This document shows, piece by piece, positions 42,778 to 51,434 of a stretch of DNA of 64,000 bases. Both the position numbers and the translations under genes were made by a program. The stretch is taken from positions 248,001-312,000 of the forward strand of contig NZ_LNRU01000006.1 of NCBI RefSeq assembly GCF_001468225.1. Direction: 5' to 3'. How positions within the stretch are numbered: the first letter of the stretch is position 1; each line of letters opens with the position of its first letter. The notes under the pieces are model-generated. The model ran no database searches. It saw nothing but the letters and a program-made list of their open reading frames with translations, and was not told where the DNA came from. This DNA comes from Sphingopyxis sp. H053 (GTDB lineage: Bacteria > Pseudomonadota > Alphaproteobacteria > Sphingomonadales > Sphingomonadaceae).

Positions 42778-44120
42778 GCAGCGACCCCGTCGGCCTGCTC
42801 GATCCACGTCGCGAGTGAAGCACCGGCGCGCGCGGTATAGCCGAGCTTGCGGTCCTTTTTGCGCACATCCTCGGCAAGTGGCGGGAAGAGGCCGAAATTA
42901 ACGTTCATCGGCTGGTAGCTCGCGGCATCAGCGCCGCCGGTGATGTGGCCAAGCAGCGCACCGAGTGCGGTTTCGGGCGGCGGCGGTGCGAGGTCGCGTC
43001 CGGCGAGTTCCGCGGCGGCAAAGCGCGCGGCGATCAGGCCGATGGCCGCGCTTTCGACATAGCCTTCGCAGCCGGTGATCTGCCCCGCGAAGCGGATGTG
43101 CGGCGCCGATTTGAGGCGGAGCTGCGCGTCGAGCAATTCGGGCGAGCGGATGAAGCTGTTCCGGTGGAGGCCGCCGAGGCGCGCGAACTCGGCCTTTTCA
43201 AGCCCCGGAATCGTCCGGAACAATTCGACCTGCGCGGCGTGCTTCAGCTTGGTCTGGAAACCGACCATGTTCCACAGCGTGCCGAGCGCATTGTCCTGAC
43301 GCAGCTGGACGACCGCATAGGGCCAGCGCCCGGTGCGCGGATTGTCGAGACCGACGCCTTTCATGGGGCCGAAGCGCAAGGTTTCGGGGCCGCGTTCGGC
43401 CATCACTTCGATCGGCATACAGCCTTCGAAATAGGGGGTGTCCTTTTCCCAATCCTTGAACTCGGTCTTGTCGCCATCGACGAGCCCCTGGACGAAGGCG
43501 TGATACTGATCCTTGTCCATCGGGCAGTTGATATAGTCCTTGCCGTCGCCGATCGGGCCGACCTTGTCCCAGCGGCTCGCCATCCACGCGACATCCATGT
43601 CGATGCTGTCGCGGTAGACGATCGGCGCGATCGCGTCGAAGAAGGCGAGGGCATCCTTGCCCGTCGCGGTGCCGATACTCGAGGCGAGGCCGGCGGCGGT
43701 AAGCGGGCCCGTGGCGACGATCGTCAGGCCTTCTGACGGCAGCGTATCGATGCGTTCGCGTACGATGGTGACGTTCGGGTGATTTTCGAGCGCGTGCGTG
43801 ACACCGCCCGAGAAAAGGTCACGATCGACCGCGAGCGCCGATCCTGCGGGCACCTTGTGGACATCGGCCTCGCGCATGATGATCGAGCCGAGCGTGCGCA
43901 TTTCGCGGTGGAGCAGGCCGACCGCGTTGCTGTCGCCATCGTCGCTGCGAAAGCTGTTCGAGCAGACCATTTCGGCGAGTGCGTCGCCCTGATGCGCCGG
44001 GGTCATGTCGCCGCCGCCACGCATCTCCGATAAACGCACGCGAAAACCCGCCTCGGCGAGCTGCCACGCGGCTTCGGATCCGGCGAGGCCGCCGCCGATG
44101 ATGTGAATGTCGTAGCTCAT
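42774..44120 (-). CDS. trmFO: Methylenetetrahydrofolate-tRNA-(uracil-5-)-methyltransferase
   Basis: 448 aa. FAD motif [17 protein letters not shown] (about 7-23), [10 protein letters not shown] with the active-site Cys, [15 protein letters not shown], and the C-terminal GLFPP segment are family hallmarks. It makes m5U54 in tRNA using folate and FAD. Present in many alphaproteobacteria that lack TrmA. It ends inside the last codons of the EF-hand gene. Confidence 0.95.
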   Translation of the reverse strand: MSYDIHIIGGGLAGSEAAWQLAEAGFRVRLSEMRGGGDMTPAHQGDALAEMVCSNSFRSDDGDSNAVGLLHREMRTLGSIIMREADVHKVPAGSALAVDRDLFSGGVTHALENHPNVTIVRERIDTLPSEGLTIVATGPLTAAGLASSIGTATGKDALAFFDAIAPIVYRDSIDMDVAWMASRWDKVGPIGDGKDYINCPMDKDQYHAFVQGLVDGDKTEFKDWEKDTPYFEGCMPIEVMAERGPETLRFGPMKGVGLDNPRTGRWPYAVVQLRQDNALGTLWNMVGFQTKLKHAAQVELFRTIPGLEKAEFARLGGLHRNSFIRSPELLDAQLRLKSAPHIRFAGQITGCEGYVESAAIGLIAARFAAAELAGRDLAPPPPETALGALLGHITGGADAASYQPMNVNFGLFPPLAEDVRKKDRKLGYTARAGASLATWIEQADGVAA

Positions 44121-44208
44121 TTACGCGCTTTCCAGTTAACCTTGGCCGTTGACTTGCACTTGATCCGCCGCGCACTAGGCCCGTTGAAGACAAGATGCAA
44201 AGGGACGG

Positions 44209-44877
44209 ATGATGAGCGGGGAGCAAGGCTGGGATCGCGCGCGCTGGTTGTGGCTGTTGGCACTGGCCGGCGGGATCAGCTTTTTCGCTGCGGTCTATCT
44301 GCGGCTCGACGGGCCGGCGATCTGGGCGTGGAAGACGAGCGGCGTCGGCTTGCTGGCGGTTTGGGCGGCGGCGAATGCACGCGACAAGAACGGCTGGCTG
44401 ATCGCGGCCGTCCTGGGTTTCGGCGCGCTCGGCGATTACCTGCTCGATGCGAAGGGGCTTGAGGTCGGGGCGGTGGCGTTCGTGGTCGGACATATCATCG
44501 CGATCACGCTCTATCTGATGAACCGGCGCGCGCAGACGACGCCGTCGCAGCGCCTGCTGGGCTGGTTGACCATGCCCGCCACGCTGGTGATCGTCTGGGC
44601 TATGCTGAGCCCCGCGCCGGGCTGGTGGCACGCCGCCGTCTATTCGCTGTTCGTCGCCGCAATGGCGGCGGCCGCATGGACCAGCCGCTTTCCGCGCTAT
44701 CGCACCGGGATGGGCGCGATGATGTTCCTGGCCAGCGATCTCTTCATCTTTGCGGGCGAGGGCGCGGTGCTGTCCAAGGACGTGACGATGTGGCTCGTCT
44801 GGCCGCTCTATTTCGCGGGGCAGGCGTTGATCGCATGGGGCGTGGTGGGCACCCTCGCGAAGGAAGCGCGCGGCTGA
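44209..44877 (+). CDS. Lysoplasmalogenase (YhhN/TMEM86 family)
   Basis: 222 aa (a second ATG at codon 2). About eight membrane helices. Family landmarks: LGFGALGDYLLDAKG, the FVVGHIIAITLYL segment and MMFLASDLFIFA. It hydrolyses lysoplasmalogens or related ether lipids in known members; bacterial substrates are unsure. Convergent with the host-attachment gene, whose stop follows directly. Confidence 0.82.
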   Translation: MMSGEQGWDRARWLWLLALAGGISFFAAVYLRLDGPAIWAWKTSGVGLLAVWAAANARDKNGWLIAAVLGFGALGDYLLDAKGLEVGAVAFVVGHIIAITLYLMNRRAQTTPSQRLLGWLTMPATLVIVWAMLSPAPGWWHAAVYSLFVAAMAAAAWTSRFPRYRTGMGAMMFLASDLFIFAGEGAVLSKDVTMWLVWPLYFAGQALIAWGVVGTLAKEARG

Positions 44878-45339
44878 TCAGGAAGGCGGCGCCGCTTCGC
44901 CGACGAGCAGCGCCTCGATGTCCGAAACCGGGCGGTCGGTCATGGCCTTGACATGCTCGCCGACGAGGCGCGCGCTCACCTCCTTGTGCCAGAGCGGGCG
45001 CAGTTCGCCCATCGTGCGCGCGGGCGCGATCACGACCAGCGCGTCGAACTTGCCCGCGAGCGCCATCGCGTTGATCTTTTCGGCGAGGTCGCGTGCGAAG
45101 CGATCTTCCTCCTGCTGGTGGAAATCGGGTTCGCCCATCGTGCCGCCGCTAAGGCCGGTCCCGGCGGGGGCGGGCGATTGGCCCGAGGCATCGGTCTTGA
45201 TGTCGCTATCCTTGCGATCGTCGCGTTCCTGATGTGACGTGGTGCGCAGATCGATCTGCCGCGCGTCGCCTTGATTGCGCAGAAACAGGGCTTTTCGGCC
45301 ATCGGCGACAAGAACGAGGGTGTTGGGGGCGAGAGTCAT
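44878..45339 (-). CDS. Host attachment protein-family (BaeRF-like) protein
   Basis: 153 aa soluble protein. The start NTLVLVADGRKALFL and the C-terminal LVVIAPARTMGELRP with HKEVSARLVGEHVKAMT match the family first named from a plant-attachment locus. It is related to translation-factor-like folds; the real biochemical role is unknown. The middle (residues 45-75) is a low-complexity, likely disordered insertion. Confidence 0.8.
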   Translation of the reverse strand: MTLAPNTLVLVADGRKALFLRNQGDARQIDLRTTSHQERDDRKDSDIKTDASGQSPAPAGTGLSGGTMGEPDFHQQEEDRFARDLAEKINAMALAGKFDALVVIAPARTMGELRPLWHKEVSARLVGEHVKAMTDRPVSDIEALLVGEAAPPS

Positions 45340-45390
45340 GATGTTGCTCCTTCTGCGGCAAGCAACGCATGGGCTATCGCCGAAGTTTCT

Positions 45391-46233
45391 CTATCCGTCC
45401 CACGCGGCTATCGTCGTACGGTGCAGCAGGCGGTCGTAGCCGTCGTAGCCCCCGGTCGCGCGGTGGAGGACCGAGCGATTGTCCCACATGATCAGCATGT
45501 CGGGTTCCCATATGTGGCTGTACCGAAATTCCTCGCGCCCCTGCCACTGGATCATTTCGTACAGGAGCGGCAGACCTTCGCTATCGTCGAGGCCGTCGAA
45601 GCCGATGATATAGCCCGCGCAGCCGAACAGGCCGGGGCGACCCGTTTCCGGATGTGCGCGGACGAACGGGTGAAGCTGCGTATCGAGCGCCTCTTCACCC
45701 GAGCGTATGTCCATGCTCCGATCCTTGTCGTTCGCTCCGTACATACCCGAGGGGGCGTAGCCGGCGCGGGCGCTGTGGATCGCCTGCAGCCCCTCGATTC
45801 GCGCGCGAAGGTCGGCGGGCATCGCGTCGAGCGCGGCGTGCTGGTTCGAAAATTCGGTGTTGCCGCCGACGGGCGGGATGGTGATGCCGAACAGGCAGGT
45901 GCCCGCGGGCGGCCGCGCCTGAAAGCTCCAGTCGCTGTGCCAGTTCTCGGCGAAGAGCGGTGCGGTCTCGTCGGCCTTTCGTTTCACCGCGATGATATGC
46001 TCGTGGCCCGGGATCGGGCGGATGAACGGATCGTCGCCGAAGCCGCCGAAATAGCCGGTGAAACGCTCAAGATCGTCCTCGCTCATCTTCTGATCGGGAA
46101 AGGCCAGGACATGATGGTCGAGCCACGCCGAACGGATTTCGGCAATGGTTTCGGGCGTGAGCGGCTGCGTCAGGTCGACGCCGGTCACGCGCGCGCCGCA
46201 CGCCTGACCGCTGGGAGTGATGATGAGCGTCAT
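45391..46233 (-). CDS. TauD/TfdA-family Fe(II)/2-oxoglutarate dioxygenase
   Basis: 280 aa from ATG 46233; the longer frame to 46689 crosses the DUF885 gene. The iron triad H99-x-D101 (NWHSDWSF) and H257 (VLHRATGG) is intact, followed by the Arg for 2-oxoglutarate in LLHRTT. Such enzymes hydroxylate taurine, alkylsulfates or aryloxy acids. Genomic context does not reveal the substrate. Confidence 0.85.
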   Translation of the reverse strand: MTLIITPSGQACGARVTGVDLTQPLTPETIAEIRSAWLDHHVLAFPDQKMSEDDLERFTGYFGGFGDDPFIRPIPGHEHIIAVKRKADETAPLFAENWHSDWSFQARPPAGTCLFGITIPPVGGNTEFSNQHAALDAMPADLRARIEGLQAIHSARAGYAPSGMYGANDKDRSMDIRSGEEALDTQLHPFVRAHPETGRPGLFGCAGYIIGFDGLDDSEGLPLLYEMIQWQGREEFRYSHIWEPDMLIMWDNRSVLHRATGGYDGYDRLLHRTTIAAWDG

Positions 46234-46264
46234 CGTCAGATGCTGCGCCGATCGGGGCGCGGGG

Positions 46265-48082
46265 TCAATCGGGCGCGGCGATCCAGCGGTCGATCTGCGC
46301 TTCGAGCACCGGCAGCGGCACCGAGCCCCGGCCGAGGATGATCTCGTGAAACATGCGCTGGTCGTATCGTGGGCCCAGTGCCGTCCGCGCCCGGTCGCGC
46401 AGCGCGAGGATGTGCTGCATGCCGACCTTGTACGAGGTCGCCTGACCCGGGGTGACGAAATAGCGGCGAATTTCGGAGCGGATCTTGGCGATCGGCTGCG
46501 GCGAATTGGCGGTGTAAAAGGCCAGCGCCTCCGCCTCGCTCCATCCCTTGGCGTGGATTCCCGTGTCGACCACCAGGCGTATGGCGCGCCAGATCTCGCG
46601 ACCCAGCCGTCCGAAATCGCTGTAGGGATCGGTGTAGAAACCCATCTCCTTCGCAAGCCGTTCGACATAGAGCGCCCAGCCCTCGCCATAGGCGCCGTAG
46701 AAATAATTCTTCCGGAACTCGGGCGTACCGGTCATTTCCTGCGCGAGCGCGATCTGCATATGATGGCCGGGGTGGCCTTCGTGGTAGACGGTGCCTTCGA
46801 TTTCATAGGTCGGCGTCGCGCGCGTGTCCGCGAGATGGACATAGAAGATGCCCGGCCGTGACCCGTCGAGCGCCGCGGGCGAATAATGCGCCGCGCCGCC
46901 CGGTTCCTCGCGAAACGCCTCGACGCGCTTGACGATCAGGTCGGCCTTGGGCAGCCGCCCGAATTGTTCGGGCAGCCGCGCGCGCATGCCGGCGAGATAA
47001 TCCTCCGACTTCTTGAGATAGATCGCGCGGCCCGCGTCGTCATTCGCGACATAGAAGCGGTCGTCGCTGCGCAGGAAGACAAAGAAATCCTCGAGCTTTC
47101 CTTCAAATCCGATCTTCGCCTTCAGCGCCTCCATCTCGGCGCGGATGCGCGCGACTTCGGACAGGCCGAGCGCGTGGATTTCGTCGGCGGTCATGTCGGT
47201 CGTCGTTTGAAGGCGCAGCATCGCGTTATAATAAGCCACGCCATCAGGGAGCGACCCCGCGCCCCGCGGCTCGGCCGACGCCTTGGACCGGTCGGCGGTG
47301 AGCCATGCGCGCAGCCGGTCGTAAGCGGGCTTCATCGACCCGGTCATCGCCGCGGCCGCCTGCGCGATGTAGCGATCGGCCGCGGCGGTGTCGATCTTTC
47401 CGGCGGTCACGAGGCCGGTCGCCTTCGTCTTGGCATCGGCGAACAGCGCATTGTCCGCACCAGCGCCGAACGGCGCCCCGGCGATAAGACGCCCGACGAG
47501 TTCGATCGACTGGTCATAGGCGAAGCCGGGCATGCGCACGCCCTTCGCCGCCGACGCCTTGGCGCGTTCGAGATAGGCGTCGAGCGTCGGGCCGAGCGCG
47601 GTGACCCGCGCGATATAGGCCTCCATATCGGCCGTCGTGTCGACGCGGTGCTGGTTGATCAGGAAATTGGGCAGACCGGTATGCGGCCCGTTGCGGTCGA
47701 AGATGTAATTATGCCCGCGCCATTTCGTCGACGCCTCGGCGCGCTCGAGCTCGAGCACCCACATGTCGTAGGAGACCCGCGCGTCCTCGCCGAGTTTCGC
47801 GCGATCGAATTGCCGCTTCATCGCGGCAACATTATCCCGGCGCCACTTGAGCCGCGCCGTCGCCGCCGCATCGCTGGGGTCCGTGAGCCGGTCCTGCTGT
47901 TCCTTGCGGCCGAGCTGGGTCAGCTGTTCGGGATCGAGCGCCAGCTCGGCCTCGAAGGCCGCGTCGAGAAAGGCGGTGAGCGCCGCGTCGCCCGTGCCGC
48001 TCTGGATCGCCGCGCGTGCCGCCGGTGCCGCAACCAGGCTGGCCCCCAACGCCCATGAGAATTCCCGTCGTGATAGCCGCAC
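46265..48082 (-). CDS. Secreted DUF885 zinc hydrolase
   Basis: 605 aa. The N-terminus is Tat-like (SRREFSWALGASLVAAPAARA). Helical DUF885 fold with the zinc motif HEGHPGHH (about 434-441) and GEGWALYVERL, like M3/M32-type gluzincin relatives. Probably a periplasmic metallopeptidase. It is 31 nt upstream of the dioxygenase gene and divergent from the peroxiredoxin gene. Confidence 0.85.
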   Translation of the reverse strand: MRLSRREFSWALGASLVAAPAARAAIQSGTGDAALTAFLDAAFEAELALDPEQLTQLGRKEQQDRLTDPSDAAATARLKWRRDNVAAMKRQFDRAKLGEDARVSYDMWVLELERAEASTKWRGHNYIFDRNGPHTGLPNFLINQHRVDTTADMEAYIARVTALGPTLDAYLERAKASAAKGVRMPGFAYDQSIELVGRLIAGAPFGAGADNALFADAKTKATGLVTAGKIDTAAADRYIAQAAAAMTGSMKPAYDRLRAWLTADRSKASAEPRGAGSLPDGVAYYNAMLRLQTTTDMTADEIHALGLSEVARIRAEMEALKAKIGFEGKLEDFFVFLRSDDRFYVANDDAGRAIYLKKSEDYLAGMRARLPEQFGRLPKADLIVKRVEAFREEPGGAAHYSPAALDGSRPGIFYVHLADTRATPTYEIEGTVYHEGHPGHHMQIALAQEMTGTPEFRKNYFYGAYGEGWALYVERLAKEMGFYTDPYSDFGRLGREIWRAIRLVVDTGIHAKGWSEAEALAFYTANSPQPIAKIRSEIRRYFVTPGQATSYKVGMQHILALRDRARTALGPRYDQRMFHEIILGRGSVPLPVLEAQIDRWIAAPD

Positions 48083-48308
48083 CGGACCCCTTTCTCTGTT
48101 ATTTTCAGAATCATCGGTAACGCGATTGGCGTCGCACGGCCAAGGCTAAATTGGCCAGTCGCGGGCAGGCCGCTCATGGTGCGGCCGCGCAGCGCGGACG
48201 ATCGATGTAGACGCCGCCACTTTTTTTCATCATCTTGATCCGGCGCCGCGATCTTGCCCCATGCCGGCGAATATGGACATGCGCTATGTCCAAGCTGGAG
48301 AACCGCAG

Positions 48309-48869
48309 ATGAAAACCGTGATGAAGATTGCGATGTCGTTTGGCCTTGGCCTGTCGCTCGCGGCTATTCCGGCGCAGGGCATTGCTGCCCTCAAGCAGGG
48401 CGCGAAGGCGCCCGACTTCACCCTGAACGCTGCGCAGGGTGGCAAACCCTTCGTCCTGTCATTGAAGCAGACGCTGAAGAAGGGACCCGTCGTGCTCTAT
48501 TTCTTCCCTGCTGCCTTTACGCCGGGGTGTACGATGGAAGCGCACCTGTTTGCCGAATCGAGCGACGACTTCAACCGGCTGGGCGCCCGCGTCGTTGGCG
48601 TCACCGCCGGTAACATCGAGCGCGTCGCGGAATTTTCCAAATCCGAATGCCGCGACAAATTCGCCGTCGCCGCCGATCCGGGGGCGAAGATCGCCGCGAA
48701 ATATGATTCAACGATGCAGCGCCCCGACGGTACGACGCTCTCCAACCGGACATCCTATGTCATAGCGCCGAACGGAACGATCCTGCTGAGCTACACCGAC
48801 AGCAAGCCGCAGGCGCATGTCGAAAAGACGATGGCGGCGGTTCGTGCGTGGAAGGCCCGGCAGCGCTGA
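48309..48869 (+). CDS. Exported peroxiredoxin (PrxQ/BCP-like)
   Basis: 186 aa from ATG 48309. Signal peptide to about residue 26 (LSLAAIPAQGIAA), so it acts in the periplasm. The P67-x3-T71-x2-C74 active site (FPAAFTPGCTMEAH) is intact. A possible resolving Cys is in SKSECRDKF. It reduces peroxides at the cost of thiols. Divergent from the DUF885 gene and convergent with the amidohydrolase. Confidence 0.88.
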   Translation: MKTVMKIAMSFGLGLSLAAIPAQGIAALKQGAKAPDFTLNAAQGGKPFVLSLKQTLKKGPVVLYFFPAAFTPGCTMEAHLFAESSDDFNRLGARVVGVTAGNIERVAEFSKSECRDKFAVAADPGAKIAAKYDSTMQRPDGTTLSNRTSYVIAPNGTILLSYTDSKPQAHVEKTMAAVRAWKARQR

Positions 48870-48900
48870 TTTGGGTTCGGGCGTCGATAGCGGTCAACCG

Positions 48901-50970
48901 CTACTTCGGCGTGCCGCTGTAACCCGCGGCTTTCCGCAGTTCGTTTGCGTCCATCACATATCCGTCGCTCACGACCGTCACCACGCGGCGGAGCGCGCCG
49001 AGGTCGGTCGAGGGGTCGCCGTCGACTAAAACCAGATCGGCTTCCTTGCCCACCGCGATCGAGCCGGTGCGCTTGTCGGCGCCCACGACGCGCGCGGGGA
49101 CGATGGTGGCGCTCTGGATGGCTTCGGCGGGGCTGAAGCCGGCCTGCTGGTAGATTTCGAGTTCGCGGATCAGCTCGATCCCCCAGCCGTCGGTGCCGGC
49201 GACGATGGGCACGCCCGCCTTGTGCAGCTTTCCGACCAACTGGACCATTTTCGCATAGCTCTTGCGGTAATCGTCGCGCGTCAGCCCTTCGACCAGCGGA
49301 TAACCGCCGGCGGTGAACACCGAGCGTTCGAGGACGGGGGAGATGATGCCCATATAGGGGGCGTAGGCGGGTTGGGGTTTCCCGCCGTCCTGCGTCAGCA
49401 TGCCTTCGAAGATAACGATCGTCGGATCGACGAGCGTTTTCTTGGCGGCAAGGTCGGCGATGAAACGCGACATCACGGGTCCGTCGAGATCGACATCCTT
49501 GAAATAGCGTGCGGGTCCTTCCACGCGTTGCCGCGTGTTCGCCTTGTCGATCACTTCGCGCGGCATCGATTCCATCACCACGAAATTGAGATGGGTGAGT
49601 TCGTCATAGCCCGCGGCGACGGCTTCGCTGGGCTTCATCGTCGCGGGGACATGGCCGTGGACGTGGAGGCCGAGCTTGTGTGCCTCGGCGGCGGCGGGCG
49701 CGATCCACGCCGGATTCATCGAGGTGTAGAATTTGACGCCCCACAGGCCCGCGGCCTTGACGCGCCGCACCGCAGCGATGGCCTCCTCGGCGCTGCTGAC
49801 CACCTCGGCGCCCTGCGCGGCCAGCGGATCCTTCTTGTCGATGATGACCGAGATGAAGGGCTCGCCCATCAGCAGGCTGCCGTCGGCGCGGCGCCTGGTC
49901 GCCTCGACCGCACGGTCGAAGGTCGTCCCGGGGCTGCGGAAGCTGGTGATCCCGTTGGCCATGTTCGAGAGTACGTCCCAATCGTCGCCGATGTGAAGAT
50001 GGCTGTCCCAGATGCCCGGCACCAGCGTCTTGCCGCGCCCGTCGATGATCTGTGCCCCCGCCGGTGCCTTCAGCGATCCCGCCGCGCCGATGGCGGCAAT
50101 CTTGCCGCCCTGCGCGAGCACCGCGCGAGCGGGAAGAAACACGCCCTTGTCGGCGTCGAACAACTGGACATTGTCGAAGAGCACGGGGGCTTTTGCGGCG
50201 GGGGAAAGGAAGCGCTTGGCGATGCCGGCGACGGCTTCGGCGGTCGCCGCTTCCTGTGCGTTGCGCAGCTGTTTCAGCGCCCCCTCATATCCCGCCGGGA
50301 TCACCGATATGTAGCTGATGTCGGCGAAATAACGCTTGTTCTCGTCGAGCCAGACGGGAAGCGGCGAGGGCAGGATACCGCTGACGAAGGCGAGCTGGAC
50401 CTTCTTGGGACCGCCGGGCCCCTGGATCACCTGTGTCGGGCCGAAAGTCATCCGACCCTTGCCGCCCGGCAGGAAATTCAGCCCGGCGTCGCCCGCCGCG
50501 GCGAGCGCGTCCATCAACGGGGCATTCGCGATGCCGACCCCGCCGGCTGGGATGTACCAGCCACCGGCAGTTGCTTCGCCCGAGTCATTCGCCGTTTTCC
50601 AGGTTGCGCGGCCATTCGCGATGCGAAACTCCTCGGCGGCGTCGCCCGACGTCGTGACGCCGCGGACGGTGAGTGCCTCGATCGCCCCGCCGGGGCCGAA
50701 GGTCGTCACCTGATCCATCTCGGTGATCCAGCCGCGCAGTTCCTGCGACCAGCGATAGGCGGTGCGGCCGTCGGGCATCTGCCAGCGCCACTGGCTGCCA
50801 TGCTGGCCGGCTTCGGACACGACCACATATTGCACCGCGTCGGCGGGCGGCTTCAGCAGCTGTTCCTTGGGGACGGGCTTCGATTGCGCCACCGGTGCTG
50901 CCGTTTCATGCGCATAAACCGGACCGGATGCGGCCGAGGCCAGCAGGGCGGCAATCAAGACGAGGCGCAT
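48901..50970 (-). CDS. Exported amidohydrolase-family protein
   Basis: 689 aa. Signal peptide MRLVLIAALLASAASGPVYA. An N-terminal about 260-residue domain without recognised homology precedes the amidohydrolase TIM barrel: H324-x-H326 in WDSHLHIG, GVKFYTSMNP (bridging Lys), HVHGHVPA, VAGTDGWG (metal Asp) and the IAVGKEADLVLVDGDPS C-terminal strand. Similar secreted proteins are imidazolonepropionase- or Xaa-Pro-dipeptidase-like; the substrate is unknown. Confidence 0.82.
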   Translation of the reverse strand: MRLVLIAALLASAASGPVYAHETAAPVAQSKPVPKEQLLKPPADAVQYVVVSEAGQHGSQWRWQMPDGRTAYRWSQELRGWITEMDQVTTFGPGGAIEALTVRGVTTSGDAAEEFRIANGRATWKTANDSGEATAGGWYIPAGGVGIANAPLMDALAAAGDAGLNFLPGGKGRMTFGPTQVIQGPGGPKKVQLAFVSGILPSPLPVWLDENKRYFADISYISVIPAGYEGALKQLRNAQEAATAEAVAGIAKRFLSPAAKAPVLFDNVQLFDADKGVFLPARAVLAQGGKIAAIGAAGSLKAPAGAQIIDGRGKTLVPGIWDSHLHIGDDWDVLSNMANGITSFRSPGTTFDRAVEATRRRADGSLLMGEPFISVIIDKKDPLAAQGAEVVSSAEEAIAAVRRVKAAGLWGVKFYTSMNPAWIAPAAAEAHKLGLHVHGHVPATMKPSEAVAAGYDELTHLNFVVMESMPREVIDKANTRQRVEGPARYFKDVDLDGPVMSRFIADLAAKKTLVDPTIVIFEGMLTQDGGKPQPAYAPYMGIISPVLERSVFTAGGYPLVEGLTRDDYRKSYAKMVQLVGKLHKAGVPIVAGTDGWGIELIRELEIYQQAGFSPAEAIQSATIVPARVVGADKRTGSIAVGKEADLVLVDGDPSTDLGALRRVVTVVSDGYVMDANELRKAAGYSGTPK

Positions 50971-51122
50971 CTTCTATCTCCCCCATGCACGGACGGTGCA
51001 AAGCCCGACAATGGTAGGAGTATTTCCGTGCGCGAAGCAAGATGCGACCAACGCCGACGAGCGTTCGATTAAAAAGGCCTCGCTCGCGTGTTAGCAGTCG
51101 TCCCTCTTCGCGGGGGCGGCGA

Positions 51123-51434
51123 TTATTGGTCGCGTTTCTGCAACCCCACGACCGCGTGGATCGGCAGCTCCGCGTAAATGTGCGGGAACAGTTCGCCGCC
51201 ACGCGCCGGCTCCCAGCGGATCGCGTCGCCGAGGCAGGTCAGGTCCACCTCGGCGATCATCAGGCAGCTTTGCCCGGCGAAATATTTGGCGATCGTCGTT
51301 TCAAGCTGCTCCGCGGTCGACAGGTGGATATAGCCATCGGCGATATCCACCGGAGCGCCGCGAAACACGCGTTCGCGCTCGAAATCGGCCCATTGCTGCT
51401 GGGTCAGCACCTTGAAGGCCGTCGCAGCGGTCAT
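51123..51434 (-). CDS. DUF952 protein
   Basis: 103 aa; GYIHLSTAEQLETTIAKYF and LFPHIYAELPIHAVVGL are typical of DUF952. The fold is related to ADP-ribosyltransferase-like or RES-type folds, but no activity is established. The ATG overlaps the gyrA stop by 4 nt (ATGA), so it is translated from the gyrA message. Confidence 0.82.
   Translation of the reverse strand: MTAATAFKVLTQQQWADFERERVFRGAPVDIADGYIHLSTAEQLETTIAKYFAGQSCLMIAEVDLTCLGDAIRWEPARGGELFPHIYAELPIHAVVGLQKRDQ

Noticed and set aside
50971-51122. CGAGCG/CGCTCG hairpin after the DUF952 gene as a terminator
   Set aside because: Six-base stem, 17-nt loop and no U-run after it.
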